In this document: one piece after another, positions 1 to 8,166 of the stretch
How positions within the stretch are numbered: position 1 is the stretch's first letter
Layout: each line of letters opens with the position of its first letter
NCBI RefSeq assembly: GCF_900155565.1
Contig: NZ_FUHM01000002.1
Coordinates: forward strand, 496,001-560,000
Direction: 5' to 3'
From: Anaerosalibacter sp. Marseille-P3206
Lineage (GTDB): Bacteria; Bacillota; Clostridia; Tissierellales; Sporanaerobacteraceae
Length of the DNA stretch: 64,000 nt
The notes under the pieces: model-generated
What the model was told of the DNA's origin: nothing
Database searches by the model: none
What the model saw: the letters and a program-made list of their open reading frames with translations, nothing else
Position numbers and translations under genes: made by a program

Positions 1-508
1 TTACTGAATCATCTAGTTCTCTATAATTGCTTATAAATCGTCTTATTGCTTGGCTTTTGTCATTATAAACTCCACCAATATGCAAAACAATTTTATTATC
101 CTCTCCTATACCAAGAGTATCTAAAATTTTAGTATGATAACGTAAATCCTCTATTGCATTTTCTACAACCTCTTTTTTGGGAGAATTCAATACAGTGTAT
201 TGGCCAGGATGCATTGAAACTCTCATACCACTAGTTTTAATTTTATGACCTATTCTTGAAAATTGGGAATCAAATATATCCCACCATTCAAGGTTATTTA
301 CAGGATTTGAACCAAATGGTATTATGTCAGAACTGATTCTAAAAAGTTTGATTTTGTTTTTTATATTATAATCAATAATATTTTCTAGAGAATTTAAGTT
401 ATAAGAAATTAGCTCTAATAGCTTTTCTTTGTTTGCATTTTTTAGCATACAACTCTTTTGATCTGTATCTGGTACTCCTACTGTTAAACAAGCATATCCT
501 ATATTCAT
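1..508 (-). CDS. uvsE: UV damage endonuclease UvsE/UvdE, C-terminal part outside window
   Basis: This is the first 169 codons of a minus-strand gene that runs off the left edge. The ATG at 508 follows a GGAG ribosome binding site. The translation reads like the TIM-barrel UV damage endonuclease family, which nicks DNA 5' of UV photoproducts in an alternative excision repair pathway. Visible family blocks are LFRISSDIIPFGS near residues 55-67, MHPGQYTVLNSP near 99-110 and VLHIGGVYNDK near 141-151, whose histidines are expected metal ligands. No frameshift is seen in the visible part. The rest of the barrel and its remaining metal ligands cannot be checked here. The family call is from motif recognition, not a search. 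Confidence 0.88.
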   Translation of the reverse strand, partial: MNIGYACLTVGVPDTDQKSCMLKNANKEKLLELISYNLNSLENIIDYNIKNKIKLFRISSDIIPFGSNPVNNLEWWDIFDSQFSRIGHKIKTSGMRVSMHPGQYTVLNSPKKEVVENAIEDLRYHTKILDTLGIGEDNKIVLHIGGVYNDKSQAIRRFISNYRELDDSV

Positions 509-648
509 AAAAATCTCCTTTTCCAGTATCATTTATGATCTCTGCTAATAAATCCATAAATTTATCCAATATCCTACTCCTCTCCTCAAAGATTATATCA
601 ATTTACTATATAATACCCTGCTACTATTTCTATATAAACATTAATATG
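509..648. other. AT-rich gap upstream of uvsE
   Basis: This stretch lies between the uvsE start and the inverted repeats flanking the IS3 element. On the minus strand a TATAAT-like hexamer near 600 could serve uvsE, but no good -35 is visible. I see no gene or structured RNA here. Confidence 0.4.
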
Positions 649-755
649 AAAAAAACGATAGCACATAGTGATATGCCCCTTGTCAAGTAGACAGGTAAAA
701 TATCTAAAATAATTTTTATGAACTACCACATGACATCTAAGTTATGTGGTAGTTT

Positions 756-1721
756 TTATGCTGTCCATTTTTCTTTGTACTTCTCTATTCTCTTATTCGC
801 AGATATAGGGTATTCTATAGGAGTTTTAATTGATAAAGCTTCTGTCCTAACTTCTAATGGCGTTTTACAGTTAAATCTGTCTTGTAATCTTTCCTCTGAG
901 TAAAAACGCATGTAATCATTAATTGCATATCTTAGGGACTCTTCATCTGTAATTTCATACATTTGATACATTTCTGATTTAATTATTCCCCAGAATCCTT
1001 CTACCGGTCCATTATCAATACAGTGTCCTACTCTTGACATTGACTGTTTCATTTCTTGTTCTTTCAGTTTTCTTTGAAATACTTTACTTGTGTATTGAAA
1101 TCCTCTATCGCTATGGAAGATTGGTTTTGCTAATGGATTATCTTTTATTGCTTTATCAAAGGTCTTAAATACTAATTTGTTATCGTTTCTACTACTTAAT
1201 ACATAGGCTACTGGATACCTATCATACAAATCAAGTATGGCGCTTAAGTAAATCTTTTTCTTTTCTCTTGGTACTTTAAATTCTGTAATGTCTGTTACCC
1301 ATTTTTGATTTGGTTCTGTTGCATAAAAGTCTCTTTGTAATATGTTCTCTGCTATTGTTTCCGGCTTAACTGAAATGTATTTATTCTTCTTTTTTCGGAT
1401 TACTGAGTGAATACCTAATTTTTGCATAATCCTATGGACTCTTTTTTTACTGTAATTAGTTTGATTGAAATGGTTAATCCAAGATGTCATTCTACGATAT
1501 CCTAAAATATGATTAAATCTTTCATCATATTCTTTTATTAATCTTGCTAATTCAATATTTTCTAATTCTTGTTGAGGTACTTCTCTGTGGAGCCATTTGT
1601 AGTATGATGCTCTTGATATGTTAAGTACTTTACACATCCAATTAATACTCCATATTTTTGTTTCATAAAAGTATTTTATTGCTAGATACTTATTTTCGTT
1701 ACGTTGTTTGCCAAGCCTCAC
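756..1721 (-). CDS. IS3-family transposase OrfB (DDE catalytic part)
   Basis: This 321-residue protein is the catalytic half of an IS3-type transposase. An HTH_21-like N-terminal part (about 25-110) precedes an rve integrase core with the expected DDE residues: Asp144 in WVTDITEF, Asp205 in FHSDRGFQYTS and Glu241 in PVEGFWG. The spacing from the second Asp to the Glu is the usual 35 residues. Its nominal GTG start (1719-1721) sits inside the end of orfA (ATGTGA overlap) and lacks its own ribosome binding site. Translation is therefore expected mainly as an OrfAB fusion through a -1 frameshift at the A7G run at 1741-1748. No stop codon or missing catalytic residue is seen. Confidence 0.95.
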   Translation of the reverse strand: MRLGKQRNENKYLAIKYFYETKIWSINWMCKVLNISRASYYKWLHREVPQQELENIELARLIKEYDERFNHILGYRRMTSWINHFNQTNYSKKRVHRIMQKLGIHSVIRKKKNKYISVKPETIAENILQRDFYATEPNQKWVTDITEFKVPREKKKIYLSAILDLYDRYPVAYVLSSRNDNKLVFKTFDKAIKDNPLAKPIFHSDRGFQYTSKVFQRKLKEQEMKQSMSRVGHCIDNGPVEGFWGIIKSEMYQMYEITDEESLRYAINDYMRFYSEERLQDRFNCKTPLEVRTEALSIKTPIEYPISANKRIEKYKEKWTA

Positions 1722-2395
1722 ATCCCTTCGAATTCTTTCACTTTTTTTAGCAGTTCTACCACCATATCTTTTTCTTCTAGTTTCTTTTTTAATCTAATAT
1801 TCTCTCGACGTAATTTCTCTAATTCATCTAATTCTTCATCTTTTTTATGGTGTCCTCGTCTATCTATTAGCCCTTCTTCGCCTATATCATCATACTTTTT
1901 AACCCAAGAGTAAACTTGGCTGTATGAAACATCATAAAGGCTTGCTGCTTCTTTGTAATTACGATTATGTTCAATACAATATTTAACTATTTCTTTTCGC
2001 TCTTCTATAGTTGTTTTTCTTCTGGAATTTGCCATATATACCTCCCCTTTAGGATCATAATCCTTGAGTTCTATATTGGCATTATACCTTGAAATCCAAC
2101 CACTTAAAACAGAACGACTTGAAATATTATATTTTGCTGTTATATCATTAACACTTCCTTCTCCGGATAATACAGCTTCTACGCACATTGTTTTAAATTC
2201 GGAAGTATATTTTTTATTTCCTGCTTTATTTTGAAAAGCTAAAATGCCATAAAGTTTATACTTGGAAACCCATGACTGTATTGTTTGCAGACCAATACTA
2301 TATTTATTAGCTAAAAAAGGGAATGAGCCTAATCCATCAAGATATTCTTGAGATACTTTCGCTTTAAATTCAGGAGTATGTGGTGATTTTGCCAT
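1718..2395 (-). CDS. IS3-family transposase OrfA (helix-turn-helix, leucine zipper)
   Basis: This 225-residue protein has three successive helix-turn-helix segments (about 1-55, 58-110 and 120-170) and a charged, leucine-rich coiled coil at about 185-218, as in long OrfA proteins of the IS150-like branch. It supplies DNA binding and dimerisation for the transposase. It is longer than the roughly 100-residue OrfA of many IS3 elements, through repetition of the HTH unit. Near its 3' end the message reads CTA AAA AAA GTG. Slipping one base back there joins this frame to OrfB, giving SERIRRDVRLGK across the junction. Confidence 0.93.
   Translation of the reverse strand: MAKSPHTPEFKAKVSQEYLDGLGSFPFLANKYSIGLQTIQSWVSKYKLYGILAFQNKAGNKKYTSEFKTMCVEAVLSGEGSVNDITAKYNISSRSVLSGWISRYNANIELKDYDPKGEVYMANSRRKTTIEERKEIVKYCIEHNRNYKEAASLYDVSYSQVYSWVKKYDDIGEEGLIDRRGHHKKDEELDELEKLRRENIRLKKKLEEKDMVVELLKKVKEFEGM
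1741..1748 (-). promoter_or_regulatory. Programmed -1 frameshift slippery site (A7G)
   Basis: The message strand reads AAAAAAAG within the overlap region of orfA and orfB. In orfA frame it is decoded as A AAA AAA G. A -1 slip moves ribosomes directly into the orfB frame with no stop before the catalytic domain. This is the classical arrangement for IS3 elements that make an OrfAB transposase. Confidence 0.8.
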
Positions 2396-2473
2396 AAAAA
2401 ACCTCCATAAGTAGTTTTGGTTATTTACCTTGTCTACTTATGGAGTATCATATCATAGACTATCGTTTTTTTA

Positions 2474-4054
2474 TCATTTTAAAACTTCCAATTTCGTTAC
2501 TCTGTTTAGATTGTTTTTTTCATAGTATTCAATATTTACTTCATCATCAACTTTAATAAATGGTAACTTTTCTGATACTCCAATATTAGCTATAAATATA
2601 TTGCTACTATTATCTAATATTAAATAATAATGAGTGTTACCTTCAATGACAACTGATTGTATACTTAGTATTTTACCCTTTGTATTTAAAAATTCTGTTG
2701 GCTCTTCTTCTTCAGACTCAATATTGCTTATATCTCTGCCCGTATGAGTACTAACAACATTGTTTACTGTAGTACCTATTGATACTTGTTGATAATTCCC
2801 AGCATCAACTAGTGCATACATTTTTACAAGTCCTGCTTCATCTTTCAATGACATAAAATATGTTGGTTTATTGCCTATATTTAATAATATTGGGAAAGTT
2901 GATGTATATCCTTTTTCTTGCACTGCTCCTTCTGCACTTCTCATAGCTGAAAACTCTTCTGCTGATGACATCTTATAAAACTTAGTGGATTTTGTTCTCA
3001 AGTTTACAAGTACAAAACCAACATTAGATTCATCAGAACCTACAGATGTCATACCTGTATATAGGTAAACATCATCATCTATAGCTAGATAGTTGTATCC
3101 TTCAGTTGTTTGTAGTACACCCTTTTGAGCAAATAGAGAGTTGAAGAATCCTGATTGAAGTCCGCCATTCCAGTTAAGCTGCTGGATTATTTCCTCAGCA
3201 TCATAAATTCTATCTACCCATTTTGGTACATCTTGTATAGCATATTTTGTACTTTCTCCATTTGTTGCATTTGTTAGTATTACTTCTTTTACATCAAATC
3301 CTCCAAAAAATCCAATTTTATTTTGATATACTGGTGCCACCCAATATGGAATTCCATCTTCATCAATTTCAAAATTAATTTCAAAGAACATATCTAGAGG
3401 ATAATTTTGTCTTAGATGTCTATAAATATCCCTTGAAAATTTATCCGATTTAGAATATTTTATATTGTTTTTTGCTTTCTTTAATTCTACTTTACCATCT
3501 ATCATATCTACTATAATATAGTTGGGTATTCCTTCACTTTTGTTACCTATCCACTTTAAGAACCCATTATATTCAAGTGGAGTAACTCTTACTGGTTTGT
3601 CATTGTAATTGATTTGAGTATAAGCGTCAGATACATTGTACTGAGAAACTAACTCTAGCATTTCACCCATTTTTCTACTACCTAATCTTTGAGCTGTATC
3701 TCTATCAACTGTAGGTACTTGTTCAAATGAAGCTTCTTTTATATCTTCTTCAAAAGAACTATTTTCTTTTTTGATTAAATTTGCATATCTTGTTGAATGA
3801 AACATTGTTGCAGAAGACACTTTTAATATAATTAATAAAATAATTAATATTGCTGGTATCTTGAAATACTTATAATTCTTTATATCAAATGTCATAGCAA
3901 TAAGTATGGTATATACTGAAATGACTATTAGATATATCCAAAACAAAAGTGAATGTAAATTGATTGGTGGTAAAAATATATACCACAATATAAAAGCTAG
4001 TAATGGTATTGATAATAGTCTTACGATTTTAGAAGAATTAAATTTTTCTTTCAC
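2474..4054 (-). CDS. Conserved membrane-anchored protein of unknown function
   Basis: This is a 526-residue protein with three hydrophobic segments near the N-terminus (about 12-30, 34-55 and 66-85) and a large soluble region of about 430 residues. The soluble part has PepSY-like alternating strands in its middle (about 150-290), a region rich in Tyr/Gly/Asp strands (310-440), and a C-terminal OB-like stretch after an acidic linker EEEEP. I do not recognise a named function. Similar three-helix plus soluble-domain proteins are annotated as hypothetical in Clostridia. It starts with GTG behind GGAGG. The stop codon lies only a few bases from the IS3 flank, so the insertion sits just past the gene and may have disturbed its terminator rather than its coding region. 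Confidence 0.75.
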   Translation of the reverse strand: MKEKFNSSKIVRLLSIPLLAFILWYIFLPPINLHSLLFWIYLIVISVYTILIAMTFDIKNYKYFKIPAILIILLIILKVSSATMFHSTRYANLIKKENSSFEEDIKEASFEQVPTVDRDTAQRLGSRKMGEMLELVSQYNVSDAYTQINYNDKPVRVTPLEYNGFLKWIGNKSEGIPNYIIVDMIDGKVELKKAKNNIKYSKSDKFSRDIYRHLRQNYPLDMFFEINFEIDEDGIPYWVAPVYQNKIGFFGGFDVKEVILTNATNGESTKYAIQDVPKWVDRIYDAEEIIQQLNWNGGLQSGFFNSLFAQKGVLQTTEGYNYLAIDDDVYLYTGMTSVGSDESNVGFVLVNLRTKSTKFYKMSSAEEFSAMRSAEGAVQEKGYTSTFPILLNIGNKPTYFMSLKDEAGLVKMYALVDAGNYQQVSIGTTVNNVVSTHTGRDISNIESEEEEPTEFLNTKGKILSIQSVVIEGNTHYYLILDNSSNIFIANIGVSEKLPFIKVDDEVNIEYYEKNNLNRVTKLEVLK

Positions 4055-4250
4055 TAACCACGCCTCCTTACATTTATATTATATTATTTCTACTTATTCC
4101 ATTCTAAGCTATATTTAATTTACTTTCAATATAAAAAAAAGTTATCTTATGTCGTGGTAATTTTTGGGCGATTTGCCTTATTTAAATTATATAAACATAA
4201 ATATTTAGCTAAAACAAAAGCATACTAAAGCATAGACATAGCCTTTGTAC

Positions 4251-4278
4251 TTGACGAAGAGAAATAATATTGTATAAT
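4251..4278 (+). promoter_or_regulatory. Promoter for the symporter leader
   Basis: TTGACG at 4251-4256 and TATAAT at 4273-4278 are separated by 16 bases, close to a consensus housekeeping promoter. It reads toward the symporter gene and would give a 5' untranslated leader of about 395 nucleotides. Confidence 0.65.
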
Positions 4279-4284
4279 AAATTA

Positions 4285-4681
4285 TGGGCAAAAACGAAAT
4301 ATTATGATAAAATTAATTGTCAAAAGTTTTTGTTCAACTCCTGCTAAAGTAATATATATAATTAAATTAATGAGAAATTTTGTATTAATTTGTTTTTAAT
4401 TGTCGTTTTTTTCTTATTAAAACAATACTATAAAGAGGGGGTGCAAAATATAATTATCAAGTAAAAAAGCAGGAGCACTAGACACATTTATTTAGAAGTA
4501 AACGAAATCATTGGTATTTAACGAAGCGGAAAAGGTTATCCATTGATTTTCTGCTCATCTTTTATTGCTATTATTATTTTAGAAACATGATAAAATGCAT
4601 AGAATTATAATGATTAATGCAATGTATATCAATGAGTAAAAACAATTATCGTAAAACTAAAACATTAGAGGAGGATGTATC
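4285..4681 (+). promoter_or_regulatory. Long leader of unknown type upstream of the AGCS symporter
   Basis: This gene-free leader holds two things. A purine-rich block begins AAAGAGGGGGTGCAAAATA (about 4431-4449). A clear hairpin follows, with AGCGGAAAA at 4525-4533 pairing with TTTTCTGCT at 4547-4555 (one G-U pair), followed by CATCTTTT. The block between them (4450-4524) is less AT-rich than its surroundings and contains GCAGGAGCAC and ACGAAGCGG. It resembles no riboswitch class well enough for me to name one. The 3' end carries the GAGGAGG ribosome binding site of the symporter. A cis-acting regulatory RNA is an inference from length and structure only. Confidence 0.4.
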
Positions 4682-6046
4682 ATGGAGACTATTACTAAAA
4701 TAGCCAATTGGATATGGGGACCACCAATGTTAATTTTACTAGTAGGTGGAGGAATATTTTTAACAATTAAATTAGGATTTTTTCAATTTAGATATTTAGG
4801 ATTTATTTTTAGTCAAACTCTTGGGAAAATGTTTGAAAAGAATACTAAGGGTGAAGGTTCTATCACTCCTTTCCAAGCTTTAAGTTCTGCACTTGCTTCT
4901 ACTATTGGTGGAGCAAATATCGTTGGTGTACCAGCAGCGATTGCTATGGGTGGACCTGGAGCAATCTTTTGGATGTGGGTTACTGCAATTGTTGGTCAGG
5001 CAACTAAATTTACAGAAGCAACACTTGGTGTAGCATATAGAGAGAAAAATGAAGAAGGCGAATATGTAGGTGGACCTTATTATTACCTTAAAAATGGTAT
5101 AAAAAGCAATGCTGGAAAAGTTTTAGGAACTATGTGTGCCTTTTTCTTCATGGTTGAAATATTAGCTTCATTACCAGTTCAAACTCAATCAATTACTCAA
5201 ACTCTTTCAACTATCCATATACCACCTGTTGTTAGTGCACTTGCTGTTATAGTAGTTGTAGGAATCGTAGTATTTGGTGGAGTTCAACGTGTTGGGGAAG
5301 TAACTGAAAAATTAGTTCCTTTTATGGCAGTAGTTTATTTAATTCTTTCTTTAGTAATCATATTTGCTAATGCTAGTCGTATACCTGAAGCATTCTCATT
5401 GATATTTAAGGGAGCATTTACTGCTCAAGCAGCTGTTGGTGGATTTGCTGGAGCAGGTATTGCACAAGCAATAAGATGGGGATCTGCAAGAGGAATGTAT
5501 TCAAACGAAGCAGGTATGGGTAGTACTTCAATATCTCATGCTGCAGCTAGTACAGACCATCCTGCAAGACAAGGACTTTGGGGAGTATTTGAAGTTTTCA
5601 TGGATACAATTGTTATTTGTACTATGACTGGACTTGTTGTAATCACAACTGGAATCTGGAAAGAAGTAAGTGCACAAGATGCTGCTTCAGCAGTTGCTAG
5701 AGCTTTCCAATCACAATTTGGGCAAGCTTTTGGTGGTGGAATACTATCCGTTTGTATATTGTTATTTGTACTTTCAACTATTATAGTAATGGTATTCTAT
5801 TGTAGAAAACAAGCTGAAAACTTATTTGGACTTTCAGTTGGTAAAGTTATAACTTTTGTATGTTTAGGATGTATTCTTTACGGAGCATTTGGTAAATTAG
5901 ACAATATGTTTGCAATACTTGATATTACATTAGCAGCAGTAATTTTACCAAATATGATAGGCTTAGTAATGCTAAGTGGAAAAGTAAAAGATTTGAAAAA
6001 CGACTTTTTCTCAAATCCAAAATTCTATCCTGGCGCTAAAAAATAA
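4682..6046 (+). CDS. Alanine/glycine:cation symporter family transporter (AGCS)
   Basis: This 454-residue membrane protein belongs to the AGCS family, which imports small neutral amino acids with Na+ or H+. About ten to eleven hydrophobic segments are visible. Family signatures include ALASTIGGANIVGVPAAIA and GGPGAIFWMW (about residues 80-106), EATLGVAYR near 120 and YSNEAGMGSTSISHAAA near 275-291, which forms the substrate and sodium site in the family. Length is normal. A strong terminator follows at 6065-6095. Its neighbours are a DUF1275 membrane protein and two ornithine-cyclodeaminase-like genes on the same strand, so amino-acid uptake and catabolism is a reasonable theme, but the exact substrate is not shown by sequence. 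Confidence 0.93.
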   Translation: METITKIANWIWGPPMLILLVGGGIFLTIKLGFFQFRYLGFIFSQTLGKMFEKNTKGEGSITPFQALSSALASTIGGANIVGVPAAIAMGGPGAIFWMWVTAIVGQATKFTEATLGVAYREKNEEGEYVGGPYYYLKNGIKSNAGKVLGTMCAFFFMVEILASLPVQTQSITQTLSTIHIPPVVSALAVIVVVGIVVFGGVQRVGEVTEKLVPFMAVVYLILSLVIIFANASRIPEAFSLIFKGAFTAQAAVGGFAGAGIAQAIRWGSARGMYSNEAGMGSTSISHAAASTDHPARQGLWGVFEVFMDTIVICTMTGLVVITTGIWKEVSAQDAASAVARAFQSQFGQAFGGGILSVCILLFVLSTIIVMVFYCRKQAENLFGLSVGKVITFVCLGCILYGAFGKLDNMFAILDITLAAVILPNMIGLVMLSGKVKDLKNDFFSNPKFYPGAKK

Positions 6047-6064
6047 TATTAAAAGATTATTATT

Positions 6065-6095
6065 AAGGCGTAGCAAATGCTACGCCTTGTTTTTT
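6065..6095 (+). terminator. Intrinsic terminator after the AGCS symporter
   Basis: A perfect 11-bp stem, AAGGCGTAGCA (6065-6075) with TGCTACGCCTT (6078-6088), is followed by GTTTTTT. It lies 18 bases after the symporter stop. Confidence 0.9.
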
Positions 6096-6126
6096 AGCTT
6101 GAAAGTAGAAGGGGTTAAAATAAGTT

Positions 6127-6813
6127 ATGAACAAAATATCAAATAAGTTAAATATTAAAATTTTTACGCCGGTTAATTTTATAGGTTTCATTCTTGTAAT
6201 GATGGCAGGCTGGATCGATACTATTGGGGTATGTCTTTTTTTAGATGAAAGATCTTCTTTCATGACAGGACGTGCTGCTAAACTTGGTAAATACATCTTT
6301 TATGGAGAAACGCAAGAAATCAAAATAATTTTATTGGTTATACTATCATTTATAATGGGTGCTTGTATTTCTACATTGATTACTAGAAAAACAGGGTTAA
6401 TTGGTGGGCTATCTTTTACAAGTGTGCTTATTATATTAACTGTTTTTAGTACTTTTTATAAAGGTATAAATATTGCTTCAATAACTATTCCAATGAGTAT
6501 GGGTAGTCAAAATGCTGCCACAAGTCTAACTGATATAAACCGTACTACTCATTTAACTGGTCCAGCTACGGATATTGGTATAAATATTGCCAAAGGAAAT
6601 TGGAATCTAGTAGTTTTTTGGGCTTTACGTTGGATAGGATTCTCCATGGGAGCAGCTATTGCATTTGATTTACTACATACTTTTGAGAGTAAAATGATAA
6701 GTTTTTCCCATACATTATTAATTCCAGCAGTCATTATTTTGGTTACTGGTATTGTTCAAAAAAAGTTTTTTCCTATTCCTCTATCAGAGGATATACGTAA
6801 GTTAACAGATTAA
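6127..6813 (+). CDS. DUF1275 (YoaK-like) membrane protein
   Basis: This 228-residue integral membrane protein has about six hydrophobic segments. It matches the DUF1275/YoaK family through GWIDTIGVCLF (about 26-36), SSFMTGRAAKLG (41-52) and the GSQNAA...TTHLTGPATDIG region (about 122-150). Family function is unknown. It has been proposed to be a transporter or channel because of its even, compact set of helices. The upstream AAGGGG is 13 bases from the ATG, so the ribosome binding site is poorly placed. The gene follows a terminator and so may rely on read-through or its own weak promoter. Confidence 0.85.
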   Translation: MNKISNKLNIKIFTPVNFIGFILVMMAGWIDTIGVCLFLDERSSFMTGRAAKLGKYIFYGETQEIKIILLVILSFIMGACISTLITRKTGLIGGLSFTSVLIILTVFSTFYKGINIASITIPMSMGSQNAATSLTDINRTTHLTGPATDIGINIAKGNWNLVVFWALRWIGFSMGAAIAFDLLHTFESKMISFSHTLLIPAVIILVTGIVQKKFFPIPLSEDIRKLTD

Positions 6814-6918
6814 TATTGTATTTTTTTAACAACTTTCTAATATTTTTGTTGTATTTTATATAGATTTGTTGAAATTTAAGATATTTTAATCATTTATCAC
6901 TAGAAATATTTTTTATTA

Positions 6919-6928
6919 ATGTTATAAT
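6919..6928 (+). promoter_or_regulatory. Extended -10 promoter for the TIGR00300 gene pair
   Basis: TG at 6920-6921 lies one base before TATAAT at 6923-6928, the extended -10 arrangement. No good -35 is present. It lies about 44 bases upstream of the first gene's ATG, which has a strong AAGGAGGA ribosome binding site. Confidence 0.5.
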
Positions 6929-6971
6929 ATATAATGGTACAATATTTAATAATTAAATAAGGAGGATTTAC

Positions 6972-8156
6972 ATGACATTTGAATTACCAAAATTTACACC
7001 ACCAGACTTTACTTCTGAAAAATTTGCAAATGCAAATGAAATTCATGTTGAAGAGGTAAAAAAAGACGGGATTGCCCCAAGTGGTTTTTATCTTACACGT
7101 CATATGCCCACTTATTATCATTACAAAGATAAGTGGATTTTACCTGAACACAATTCCCAAAATTGTGTTGCAGTATTAGTTGATGATACTATTGTCATCA
7201 AAGAACTTAATGATTTAGTTGTTGGTGATAAAGTAGTTATGGGAAAAGAAACCGATGGCACTAATGGAGTTGTAGTGTATAAAGAAGGTTTTGATGAATC
7301 TGTTGTTAGCATGCCTGGCAGATCAGTTGAAACATCTTTTACTGATGACTACGAATACCTATTTGAACTTATGCGCCATGAAAAAGAAAATGGTGGATAC
7401 ATAGTTTGGGTATTAGGACCTTCTGTTGTATTCGACTACGACACTAGAATTGGTTTGTCAGAACTTGCTGAAAATGGATATGTGCAAGCTCTATTAGCAG
7501 GAAATGCTATGGCAACTCATGACTTAGAAGGTGGTTACCTAGATACCGCTCTTGGTCAAAACATATATACACAAGTTTCTGTACCAATGGGACATTACAA
7601 TCACTTAGATTTATTGAATGAAGTTAGAAGAACTGGATCAATCGATAAATTTATTGCTGATGGTAATGTAAAAGATGGTTTCATAAAAACACTAAATAGA
7701 TTAGACATACCTTTTGTATTAGCAGGTTCTGTTAGAGACGACGGTCCTCTACCAGAAGTATATGGTAATATGTCAGAAGCACTAAGAGCAATAAAAGAGC
7801 AAACTGACAAGGCTACTCTTATTATTTGCTTAGCAACTATGCTTCACTCTGTATCTACTGCTGAACTAGCTTCAAGCTATAGAATCAGAGAAGATGGTAC
7901 CGTTACACCTGTATTTATGTATTCAATAGACGTAACTGAAAACGTAGTAAATAAAGTTGCTCAAGCTAGAGAATATATTGGAGTTAAAACTCTTGTTACA
8001 AACGTACAAGACTTTGTAGTAAATGTTCAAAAATCACTTCTAAAACCAGTTGGTGAGCTACAAGCAGAACCAGTTGAAGTGAATGTTCATGAATATGTTG
8101 AAAAAAACACTGCGAAAGAAGAATCAAAATCTGCAAGTGAATTAAAAATTAAGTAG
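6972..8156 (+). CDS. TIGR00300 / ornithine cyclodeaminase-like protein, paralogue 1
   Basis: This 394-residue protein resembles the TIGR00300 family (LOR/SDH-type conserved region; the archaeal and ArgZ/AgrE C-terminal ornithine cyclodeaminases). It keeps the family blocks LLAGNAMATHDLE (about 175-187), MGHYNHLDLLNEVRRTGSI (about 203-221), LAGSVRDDGPLPEV (about 257-270) and LATMLHSV (about 294-301). The expected dinucleotide-binding strand appears as MYSIDVTENVVNK near 318-330 instead of the usual VDINP form. By family it should bind NAD and act on an amino acid such as ornithine. That activity is an inference. It is co-transcribed, 10 bases apart, with a diverged paralogue. A charged C-terminal tail (about 360-394) is not part of the family core. 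Confidence 0.8.
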   Translation: MTFELPKFTPPDFTSEKFANANEIHVEEVKKDGIAPSGFYLTRHMPTYYHYKDKWILPEHNSQNCVAVLVDDTIVIKELNDLVVGDKVVMGKETDGTNGVVVYKEGFDESVVSMPGRSVETSFTDDYEYLFELMRHEKENGGYIVWVLGPSVVFDYDTRIGLSELAENGYVQALLAGNAMATHDLEGGYLDTALGQNIYTQVSVPMGHYNHLDLLNEVRRTGSIDKFIADGNVKDGFIKTLNRLDIPFVLAGSVRDDGPLPEVYGNMSEALRAIKEQTDKATLIICLATMLHSVSTAELASSYRIREDGTVTPVFMYSIDVTENVVNKVAQAREYIGVKTLVTNVQDFVVNVQKSLLKPVGELQAEPVEVNVHEYVEKNTAKEESKSASELKIK

Positions 8157-8166
8157 GAGGAATAAT

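Larger units (their letters stand above)
681..2444 (-). mobile_element. IS3-family insertion sequence (approximate ends)
   Basis: The element holds an orfA/orfB pair on the minus strand between imperfect terminal inverted repeats. The core AAGTAGACA-GGTAAA at 685-699 is matched by its reverse complement at 2424-2439, with one extra base on the right copy. The left end starts with TG (TGTCAAG at 681), as usual for the family. Exact tips and target duplication cannot be fixed by eye. A further inverted match lies outside these ends (AAAAAAACGATA at 649-660 against TATCGTTTTTTT at 2461-2472). It is either an extension of the element or a host terminator split by the insertion. Both reading frames are intact, so the copy may be active. 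Confidence 0.9.

Noticed and set aside
409-574. Small minus-strand frame starting near 574 and overlapping the uvsE start
   Set aside because: It overlaps a well-supported gene in another frame and its translation shows no recognisable pattern.
4430-4560. Possible lysine, THF or SAM riboswitch in the symporter leader
   Set aside because: Short matches (AGAGG..TGCAA, ATCAAGTA, ACGAAGCG) are seen, but the required stems and core order of those classes cannot be built.
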